Both the position numbers and the translations under genes were made by a program. This document shows positions 49,937 to 61,400 of a stretch of DNA of 64,000 bases, one piece after another. The DNA is from Litoditis marina (Eukaryota > Nematoda > Chromadorea > Rhabditida > Rhabditidae). The notes under the pieces are model-generated. The model made no database searches, had not been told where the DNA came from, and saw only the letters and a program-made list of their open reading frames with translations. How positions within the stretch are numbered: position 1 is the first letter of the stretch; the number at the start of each line of letters is the position of its first letter. The stretch spans positions 62,001 to 126,000 of the forward strand of contig CAXIWQ010000004.1 in the NCBI GenBank assembly GCA_964036275.1. Reading direction: 5' to 3'.

Positions 49937-52866
49937 ATTGACCTATTTACAATCTTCAGGTTGACCGGTGAAAACTTCGAAATCCGGCCGATTCAATATC
50001 AGCGCGGCCAATATTCGAACTTTCTGAGTTTCGATACAGAGCTTGTATACATGTAAAACCTTTAGTACACTGTTACTACTCAATTGGACCATCTCCCCAC
50101 TTATGGTCACAACTACCATGAAACAATTGGCCTCCTTACAATCTTCAGATTGACCGGTGAAACTTCGAAATCCGGCCGATTCAATATCAGCGCGGCCAAA
50201 ATTCGAACTTTCTGAGTTTCGATACAGAGCTTGTATACATGAAAAACCTTCAGTACTACTCAATTGGACTATCTTCCCACTTATTGTAACAACTATTATG
50301 AAACAATTGGCCTTCGTACAATCTCCAGATTGACCTGTGAAAACTTCGAAATCCGGCCGATTGAATATCAACGCGGCCAAAATTCGAACTTTCTGAGTTT
50401 CGATACAGAGCTTGTATACATGAAAAACCTTTAGTACACTGTTACTACTCAGTTGGACTATCTCCCCACTTATAGTAACAACTACCATGAAACAATTGGT
50501 TTTCTTACAATCTTCAGATTGACCTGTGAAAACTTCGGAATCCGGCGATTGAATATCAGCGCGGCCAAAATTCGAACTTTCTGAGTTTCGATACAGAGCT
50601 TTGTATACATGAAAAACCTTTAGTACGCTGTTACTACTTAATTGGACTATCTTTCCACTTATAGTAACAACTAACCTGAAACAATTGACCTATTTACAAT
50701 CTTCAGGTTGACCGGTGAAAACTTCGAAATCCGGCCGATTCAATATCAGCGCGGCCAATATTCGAACTTTCTGAGTTTCGATACAGAGCTTGTATACATG
50801 TAAAACCTTTAGTACACTGTTACTACTCAATTGGACCATCTCCCCACTTATGGTCACAACTACCATGAAACAATTGGCCTCCTTACAATCTTCAGATTGA
50901 CCGGTGAAAACTTCGAAATCCGGCCGATTCAATATCAGCGCGGCCAAAATTCGAACTTTCTGAGTTTCGATACAGAGCTTGTATACATGAAAAACCTTCA
51001 GTACTACTCAATTGGACTATCTTCCCACTTATTGTAACAACTATTATGAAACAATTGGCCTTCGTACAATCTCCAGATTGACCTGTGAAAACTTCGAAAT
51101 CCGGCCGATTGAATATCAACGCGGCCAAAATTCGAACTTTCTGAGTTTCGATACAGAGCTTGTATACATGAAAAACCTTTAGTACACTGTTACTACTCAG
51201 TTGGACTATCTCACCACCTATAGTAACAACTACCATGAAACAATTGGTTTTCTTACAATCTTCAGATTGACCTGTGAAAACTTCGGAATCCGGCCGATTG
51301 AATATCAGCGCGGCCAAAATTCGAACTTTCTGAGTTCGATACAGAGCTTGTATACATGTAAAACCTTTAGTACACTGTTACTACTCAATTGGACTATCTT
51401 CCCACTTATAGTAACAACTAACATGAAACAATTGACCTATTTACAATCTTCAGGTTGACCGGTGAAAACTTCGAAATCCGGCCGATTCAATATCAGCGCG
51501 GCCAAAATTCGAACTTTCTGAGTTTCGATACAGAGCTTGTCTACATGAAAAACCTTTAGTACACTGTTACTACTTGATTGGACTATTTTCCCACTTATAG
51601 TAACAACTACCATGAAACAATTGGTTTTCTTACAATCTTCAGATTGACCTGTGAAAACTTCGGAATCCGGCCGATTGAATATCAGCGCGGCCAAAATTCG
51701 AACTTTCTGAGTTTCGATACAGAGCTTGTATACATGAAAAACCTTTAGTACGCTATTACTACTTAATTGGACTATCTTTCCACTTATAGTAACAACTTAC
51801 TTGAAACAATTGACCTATTTACAATCTTCAGGTTGACCGGTGAAAACATCGAAATCCGGCCGATTCAATATCAGCGCGGCCAATATTCGAACTTTCTGAG
51901 TTTCGATACAGAGCTTGTATACATGTAAAACCTTTAGTACACTGTTACTACTCAATTGGACTATCTTCCCACTTATGGTCACAACTACCATGAAACAATT
52001 GGCCTTCTTACAATCTTCAGATTGACCGGTGAAAACTTCGAAATCCGGCCGATTCAATATCAGCGCGGCCAAAATTCGAACTTTCTGAGTTTCGATACAG
52101 AGCTTGTCTACATGAAAAACCTTTAGTACACTGTTACTACTTGATTGGACTATCTTCCCACTTATAGTAACAACTACCATGAAACAATTGGTTTTCTTAC
52201 AATCTTCAGATTGACCTGTGAAAACTTCGGAATCCGGCCGATTGAATATCAGCGCGGCCAAAATTCGAACTTTCTGAGTTTCGATACAGAGCTTGTATAC
52301 ATGAAAAACCTTTAGTACGCTATTACTACTTAATTGGACTATCTTTCCACTTATAGTAACAACTAACTTGAAACAATTGACCTATTTACAATCTTCAGGT
52401 TGACCGGTGAAAACTTCGAAATCCGGCCGATTCAATATCAGCGCGGCCAATATTCGAACTTTCTGAGTTTCGATACAGAGCTTGTATACATGTAAAACCT
52501 TTAGTACACTGTTACTACTCAATTGGACTATCTTCCCACTTATGGTCACAACTACCATAAAACAATTGGCCTCCTTACAATCTTCAGATTGACCGGTGAA
52601 AACTTCGAAATCCGGCCGATTCAATATCAGCGCGGCCAAAATTCGAACTTTCTGAGTTTCGATACAGAGCTTGTATACATGAAAAACCTTTAGTACACTG
52701 TTACTACTCAATTGGACTATCTTCCCACTTATTGTAACAACTATTATGAAACAATTGGCTTTCGTACAATCTCCAGATTGACCTGTGAAAACTTCGAAAT
52801 CCGGCCGATTCAATATCTGCGCGGCCAAAATTCGAACTTTCTGAGTTTCGATACAGAGCTTGCATA
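49866..52866 (+). repeat. 3-kb segment duplicated at about 5,465 bp, copy 2
   Basis: This is the second copy. The 1-2-bp drift in offset is explained by single-base indels such as GGTGAAACTTCG near 50,160 and GAGTTCGATAC near 51,335. Beyond 52,870 the match continues at offset 5,653, one monomer more (47,674 against 53,327). Confidence 0.75.
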
Positions 52867-54617
52867 CATGAAAAACCTTCAGTACACTGTTACTACTCAA
52901 TTGGACTATCTTCCCACTTATGGTCACAACTACCATAAAACAATTGGCCTCCTTACAATCTTCAGATTGACCGGTGAAAACTTCGAAATCCGGCCGATTC
53001 AATATCAGCGCGGCCAAAATTCGAACTTTCTGAGTTTCGATACAGAGCTTGTATACATGAAAAACCTTTAGTACACTGTTACTACTCAATTGGACTATCT
53101 TCCCACTTATTGTAACAACTATTATGAAACAATTGGCCTTCGTACAATCTCCAGATTGACCTGTGAAAACTTCGAAATCCGGCCGATTCAATATCTGCGC
53201 GGCCAAAATTCGAACTTTCTGAGTTTCGATACAGAGCTTGTATACATGAAAAACCTTTAGTACGCTGTTACTACTTAATTGGACTATCTTTCCACTTATA
53301 GTAACAACTAACATGAAACAATTGACCTATTTACTATCTTCAGGTTGACCGGTGAAAACTTCGAAATCCGGCCGATTCAATATCAGCGCGGCCAATATTC
53401 GAACTTTCTGAGTTTCGATACAGAGCTTGTATACATGTAAAACCTTTAGTACACTGTTACTACTCAATTGGACTATCTTCCCACTCATGGTCACAACTAC
53501 CATAAAACAATTGGCCTCCTTACAATCTTCAGATTGACCGGTGAAAACTTCGAAATCCGGCCGATTCAATATCAGCGCGGCCAAAATTCGAACTTTCTGA
53601 GTTTCGATACAGAGCTTGTATACATGAAAAACCTTTAGTACACTGTAACTACTCAATTGGACTATCTTCCCACTTATTGTAACAACTATTATGAAACAAT
53701 TGGCCTTCGTACAATCTCCAGATTGACCTGTGAAAACTTCGAAATCCGGCCGATTCAATATCTGCGCGGCCAAAATTCGAACTTTCTGAGTTTCGATACA
53801 GAGCTTGTATACATGAAAAACCTTTAGTACGCTGTTACTACTTAATTGGACTATCTTTCCACTTATAGTAACAACTAACATGAAACAATTGACCTATTTA
53901 CAATCTTCAGGTTGACCGGTGAAAACTTCGAAATCCGACCGATTCAATATCAGCGCGGCCAATATTCGAACTTTCTGAGTTTCGATACAGAGCTTGTATA
54001 CATGTAAAACCTTTAGTACACGGTTACTACTCAATTGGACCATCTCCCCACTTATGGTCACAACTACCATGAAACAATTGGCCTCCTTACAATCTTCAGA
54101 TTGACCGGTGAAAACTTCGAAATCCGGCCGATTCAATATCAGCGCGGCCAAAATTCGAACTTTCTGAGTTTCGATACAGAGCTTGTATACATGAAAAACC
54201 TTCAGTACACTGTTACTACTCAATTGGACTATCTTCCCACTTATTGTAACAACTAACTTGAAACAATTGACCTATTTACAATCTTCAGGGTTGACCGGTG
54301 AAAACTTCGAAATCCGGCCGATTCAATATCAGCGCGGCCAATATTCGAACTTTCTGAGTTTCGATACAGAGCTTGTATACATGAAAAACCTTCAGTACAC
54401 TGTTACTACTCAATTGGGACTATCTTCTCACTTATTGTAACAACTAACTTGAAACAATTGACCTATTTACAATCTTCAGGTTGACCGGTGAAAACTTCGA
54501 AATCCGGCCGATTCAATATCAGCGCGGCCAATATTCGAACTTTCTGAGTTTCGATACAGAGCTTGTGTACATGAAAAACCTTTAGTACACTGTTACTACT
54601 CAGTTGGACTATCTCCC

Positions 54618-56556
54618 AGATTGACCTGTGAAAACTTCGAAATCCGGCCGATTCAATATCAGCGCGGCCAAAATTCGAACTTTCTGAGTTTCGATACAGA
54701 GCTTGTGTACATGAAAAACCTTTAGTACACTGTTACTACTCAGTTGGACTATCTCCCCACTTATAGTAACAACTACCATGGAACAATTGGTTTTCTTACA
54801 ATCTTCAGATTGACCTGTGAAAACTTCGGAATCCGGCCGATTGAATATCAGCGCGGCCAATATTCGAACTTTCTGAGTTTCGATACAGAGCTTGTATACA
54901 TGTAAAACCTTTAGTACACTGTTACTACTCAATTGGACCATCTTCCCACTTATGGTCACAACTACCATGAAACAATTGACCTATTTACAATCTTCAGGTT
55001 GACCGGTGAAAACTTCGAAATCCGGCCGATTCAATATCAGCGCGGCCAAAATTCGAACTTTCTGAGTTTCGATACAGAGCTTGTATACATGAAAAACCTT
55101 CAGTACACTGTTACTACTCAATTGGACTATCTTCCCACTTATTGTAACAACTAACTTGAAACAATTGACCTATTTACAATCTTCAGGTTGACCGGTGAAA
55201 ACTTCGAAATCCGGCCGATTCAATATCAGCGCGGCCAATATTCGAACTTTCTGAGTTTCGATACAGAGCTTGTATACATGAAAAACCTTCAGTACACTGT
55301 TACTACTCAATTGGACTATCTTCCCACTTATTGTAACAACTAACTTGAAACAATTGACCTATTTACAATCTTCAGGTTGACCGGTGAAAACTTCGAAATC
55401 CGGCCGATTCAATATCAGCGCGGCCAATATTCGAACTTTCTGAGTTTCGATACAGAGCTTGTGTACATGAAAAACCTTTAGTACACTGTTACTACTCAGT
55501 TGGACTATCTCCCCACTTATAGTAACAACTACCATGGAACAATTGGTTTTCTTACAATCTTCAGATTGACCTGTGAAAACTTCGGAATCTGGCCGATTGA
55601 ATATCAGCGCGGCCAATATTCGAACTTTCTGAGTTTCGATACAGAGCTTGTATACATGTAAAACCTTTAGTACACTGTTACTACTCAGTTGGACTATCTC
55701 CCCACTTATAGTAACAACTACCATGAAACAATTGGTTCTCTTACAATCTTCAGATTGACCTGTGAAAACTTCGGAATCCGGCCGATTGAATATCAGCGCG
55801 GCCAAAATTCGAACTTTCTGAGTTTCGATACAGAGCTTGTATACATGAAAAACCTTTAGTACGCTGTTACTACTTAATTGGACTATCTTTCCACTTATAG
55901 TAACAACTAACATGAAACAATTGACCTATTTACAATCTTCAGGTTGACCGGTGAAAACTTCGAAATCCGGCCGATTCAATATCAGGCGCGGCCAATATTC
56001 GAACTTTCTGAGTTTCGATACAGAGCTTGTGTACATGAAAAACCTTTAGTACACTGTTACTACTCAGTTGGACTATCTCCCCACTTATAGTAACAACTAC
56101 CATGGAACAATTGGTTTTCTTACAATCTTCAGATTGACCTGTGAAAACTTCGGAATCTGGCCGATTGAATATCAGCGCGGCCAATATTCTAACTTTCTGA
56201 GTTTCGATACGATCGATTACAATCTTCAGATTGACCTGTGAAAACTTCGGAATCCGGCCGATTGAATATCAGCGCGGCCAAAATTCGAACTTTCTGAGTT
56301 TCGATACAGAGCTTGTATACATGAAAAACCTTCAGTACACTGTTACTACTCAATTGGACTATCTTCCCACTTATTGTAACAACTAACTTGAAACAATTGA
56401 CCTATTTACAATCTTCAGGTTGACCGGTGAAAACTTCGAAATCCGGCCGATTCAATATCAGCGCGGCCAATATTCGAACTTTCTGAGTTTCGATACAGAG
56501 CTTGTGTACATGAAAAACCTTTAGTACACTGTTACTACTCAGTTGGACTATCTCCC
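54618..56556 (+). repeat. 11-monomer higher-order repeat of about 1,938 bp, copy 1
   Basis: It begins at a deletion junction CTATCTCCC/AGATTGACC that lacks 49 bp of the monomer. It contains a second junction TTTCGATAC/GATCGATT/ACAATC at about 56,210, where about 100 bp are replaced by 8. Eleven monomers minus 49 and 92 bp gives 1,938. This copy has 1,939 because of an extra G in ATCAGGCGCGG near 55,985. Confidence 0.88.
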
Positions 56557-58493
56557 AGATTGACCTGTGAAAACTTCGAAATCCGGCCGATTCAATATCA
56601 GCGCGGCCAAAATTCGAACTTTCTGAGTTTCGATACAGAGCTTGTGTACATGAAAAACCTTTAGTACACTGTTACTACTCAGTTGGACTATCTCCCCACT
56701 TATAGTAACAACTACCATGGAACAATTGGTTTTCTTACAATCTTCAGATTGACCTGTGAAAACTTCGGAATCCGGCCGATTGAATATCAGCGCGGCCAAT
56801 ATTCGAACTTTCTGAGTTTCGATACAGAGCTTGTATACATGTAAAACCTTTAGTGCACTGTTACTACTCAATTGGACCATCTTCCCACTTATGGTCACAA
56901 CTACCATGAAACAATTGACCTATTTACAATCTTCAGGTTGACCGGTGAAAACTTCGAAATCCGGCCGATTCAATATCAGCGCGGCCAAAATTCGAACTTT
57001 CTGAGTTTCGATACAGAGCTTGTATACATGAAAAACCTTCAGTACACTGTTACTACTCAATTGGACTATCTTCCCACTTATTGTAACAACTAACTTGAAA
57101 CAATTGACCTATTTACAATCTTCAGGTTGACCGGTGAAAACTTCGAAATCCGGCCGATTCAATATCAGCGCGGCCAATATTCGAACTTTCTGAGTTTCGA
57201 TACAGAGCTTGTATACATGAAAAACCTTCAGTACACTGTTACTACTCAATTGGACTATCTTCCCACTTATTGTAACAACTAACTTGAAACAATTGACCTA
57301 TTTACAATCTTCAGGTTGACCGGTGAAAACTTCGAAATCCGGCCGATTCAATATCAGCGCGGCCAATATTCGAACTTTCTGAGTTTCGATACAGAGCTTG
57401 TGTACATGAAAAACCTTTAGTACACTGTTACTACTCAGTTGGACTATCTCCCCACTTATAGTAACAACTACCATGGAACAATTGGTTTTCTTACAATCTT
57501 CAGATTGACCTGTGAAACTTCGGAATCTGGCCGATTGAATATCAGCGCGGCCAATATTCGAACTTTCTGAGTTTCGATACAGAGCTTGTATACATGTAAA
57601 ACCTTTAGTACACTGTTACTACTCAGTTGGACTATCTCCCCACTTATAGTAACAACTACCATGAAACAATTGGTTCTCTTACAATCTTCAGATTGACCTG
57701 TGAAAACTTCGGAATCCGGCCGATTGAATATCAGCGCGGCCAAAATTCGAACTTTCTGAGTTTCGATACAGAGCTTGTATACATGAAAAACCTTTAGTAC
57801 GCTGTTACTACTTAATTGGACTATCTTTCCACTTATAGTAACAACTAACATGAAACAATTGACCTATTTACAATCTTCAGGTTGACCGGTGAAAACTTCG
57901 AAATCCGGCCGATTCAATATCAGCGCGGCCAATATTCGAACTTTCTGAGTTTCGATACAGAGCTTGTGTACATGAAAAACCTTTAGTACACTGTTACTAC
58001 TCAGTTGGACTATCTCCCCACTTATAGTAACAACTACCATGGAACAATTGGTTTTCTTACAATCTTCAGATTGACCTGTGAAAACTTCGGAATCTGGCCG
58101 ATTGAATATCAGCGCGGCCAATATTCGAACTTTCTGAGTTTCGATACGATCGATTACAATCTTCAGATTGACCTGTGAAAACTTCGGAATCCGGCCGATT
58201 GAATATCAGCGCGGCCAAAATTCGAACTTTCTGAGTTTCGATACAGAGCTTGTATACATGAAAAACCTTCAGTACACTGTTACTACTCAATTGGACTATC
58301 TTCCCACTTATTGTAACAACTAACTTGAAACAATTGACCTATTTACAATCTTCAGGTTGACCGGTGAAAACTTCGAAATCCGGCCGATTCAATATCAGCG
58401 CGGCCAATATTCGAACTTTCTGAGTTTCGATACAGAGCTTGTGTACATTAAAAACCTTTAGTACACTGTTACTACTCAGTTGGACTATCTCCC
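56557..58493 (+). repeat. 11-monomer higher-order repeat, copy 2
   Basis: The same two junctions recur at about 56,556 and 58,147. The length is 1,937 bp, one less than expected, because of a lost A in TGTGAAACTTCGG near 57,515. A third copy starts at 58,494 but turns into block X near 58,900. Confidence 0.88.
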
Positions 58494-61400
58494 AGATTGA
58501 CCTGTGAAAACTTCGAAATCCGGCCGATTCAATATCAGCGCGGCCAAAATTCGAACTTTCTGAGTTTCGATACAGAGCTTGTGTACTTGAAAAACCTTTA
58601 GTACACTGTTACTACTCAGTTGGACTATCTCCCCACTTATAGTAACAACTACCATGGAACAATTGGTTTTCTTACAATCTTCAGATTGACCTGTGAAAAC
58701 TTCGGAATCCGGCCGATTGAATATCAGCGCGGCCAATATTCGAACTTTCTGAGTTTCGATACAGAGCTTGTATACATGTAAAACCTTTAGTACACTGTTA
58801 CTACTCAATTGGACCATCTTCCCACTTATGGTCACAACTACCATGAAACAATTGACCTATTTACAATCTTCAGGTTGACCGGTGAAAACTTCGAAATCCG
58901 GCCGATTCAATATCAGCACGGCCAAAATTCGAACTTTCTGAGTTTCGATACAGAGCTTGTATACATGTAAAACCTTTAGTACACTGTTACTACTCAATTG
59001 GACTATCTTCCCACTTATGGTCACAACTACCATGAAACAATTGGCCTCCTTACAATCTTCAGATTGACCTGTGAAAACTTCGAAATCCGGCCGATTCAAT
59101 ATCAGCACGGCCAAAATTCGAACTTTCTGAGTTTCGATACAGAGCTTGTATACATGAAACACCTTTAGTACACTATTACTACTCAGTTGGACTATCTCCC
59201 CACTTATAGTAACAACTACCATGGAACAATTGGTTTTCTTACAATCTTCAGATTGACCTGTGAAAACTTCGGAATCCGGCCGATTGAATATCAGCGCGGC
59301 CAAAATTCGAACTTTCTGAGTTTCGATACAGAGCTTGTATACATGAAAAACCTTTAGTACGCTGTTACTACTTAATTGGACTATCTTTCCACTTATAGTA
59401 ACAACTAACTTGAAACAATTGACCTATTTACAATCTTCAGGTTGACCGGTAAAAACTTCGAAATCCGGCCGATTCAATATCAGCGCGGCCAATATTCGAA
59501 CTTTCTGAGTTTCGATACAGAGCTTGTATACATGAAAAATCTTTAGTACACTGTTACTACTCAATTGGACTATCTTCCCAGTTATGGTAACAACTACCAT
59601 GAAACAATTGGTTTTCTTACAATCTTCAGATTGACCGGTGAAAACTTCGAAATCCGGCCGATTCAATATCAGCGCGGCCAAAATTCGAACTTTCTGAGTT
59701 TCGATACAGAGCTTGTATACATGAAAAACCTTTAGTACACTGTTACTACTCAATTGGACTATCTTCCCACTTATTGTAACAACTATTATGAAACAATTGG
59801 CTTCGTACAATCTCCAGATTGACCTGTGAAAACTTCGAAATCCGGCCGATTCAATATCAGCACGGCCAAAATTCGAACTTTCTGAGTTTCGATACAGAGC
59901 TTGTATACATGTAAAACCTTTAGTACACTGTTACTACTCAATTGGACTATCTTCCCACTTATGGTCACAACTACCATGAAACAATTGGCCTCCTTACAAT
60001 CTTCAGATTGACCTGTGGAAACTTCGAAATCCGGCCGTTTCAATATCAGCACGGCCAAAATTCGAACTTTCTGAGTTTCGATACAGAGCTTGTATACATG
60101 AAAAACCTTTAGTACGCTGTTACTACTTAATTGGACTATCTTTCCACTTATAGTAACAACTAACTTGAAACAATTGACCTATTTACAATCTTCAGGTTGA
60201 CCGGTAAAAACTTCGAAATCCGGCCGATTCAATATCAGCGCGGCCAATATTCGAACTTTCTGAGTTTCGATACAGAGCTTGTATACATGAAAAATCTTTA
60301 GTACACTGTTACTACTCAATTGGACTATCTTCATGGTAACAACTACCATGAAACAATTGGTTTTCTTACAATCTTCAGATTGACCGGTGAAAACTTCGAA
60401 ATCCGGCCGATTCAATATCAGCGCGGCCAAAATTCGAACTTTCTGAGTTTCGATACAGAGCTTGTATACATGAAAAACCTTTAGTACACTGTTACTACTC
60501 AATTGGACTATCTTCCCACTTATTGTAACAACTATTATGAAACGATTGGCCTTCGTACAATCTCCAGATTGACCTGTGAAAACTTCGAAATCCGGCCGAT
60601 TCACTATCTGCGCGGCCAAAATTCGAACTTTCTGAGTTTCGATACAGAGCTTGTATACATGAAAAACCTTTAGTACACTGTTACTACTCAGTTGGACTAT
60701 CTCCCCACTTATAGTAACAACTACCATGGAACAATTGGTTTTCTTACAATCTTCAGATTGACCTGTGAAAACTTCGGAATCCGGCCGATTGAATATCAGC
60801 GCGGCCAAAATTCGAACTTTCTGAGTTTCGATACAGAGCTTGTATACATGAAAAACCTTTAGTACGCTGTTACTACTTAATTGGACTATCTTTCCACTTA
60901 TAGTAACAACTAACATGAAACAATTGACCTATTTACAATCTTCAGGTTGACCGGTGAAAACTTCGAAATCCGGCCGATTCAATATCAGCGCGGCCAATAT
61001 TCGAACTTTCTGAGTTTCGATACAGAGCTTGTATACATGTAAAACCTTTAGTACACGGTTACTACTCAATTGGACCATCTCCCCACTTATGGTCACAACT
61101 ACCATGAAACAATTGGCCTCCTTACAATCTTCAGATTGACCGGTGAAAACTTCGAAATCCGGCCGATTCAATATCAGCGCGGCCAAAATTCGAACTTTCT
61201 GAGTTTCGATACAGAGCTTGTATACATGAAAAACCTTCAGTACACTGTTACTACTCAATTGGACTATCTTCCCACTTATTGTAACAACTAACTTGAAACA
61301 ATTGACCTATTTACAATCTTCAGGTTGACCGGTGAAAACTTCGAAATCCGGCCGATTCAATATCAGCGCGGCCAATATTCGAACTTTCTGAGTTTCGATA

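Larger units (their letters stand above)
42712..54617 (+). repeat. Satellite block VIII, 748-bp repeats and a 5.46-kb-offset duplication
   Basis: The 748-bp units of block VII reappear with the same 8-bp-deletion marker at about 44,038, 44,786, 45,534, 50,252 and 51,001. A GAGCTTGCATACATG variant occurs only near 47,398 and 52,862. AACTAACTTGAAAC and AACTTACTTGAAAC variants first appear near 46,330. One-base insertions occur near 49,700 (ACTAGCTCAG), 50,600 (GAGCTTTGTATAC) and 54,289. No gene is seen. Confidence 0.85.
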
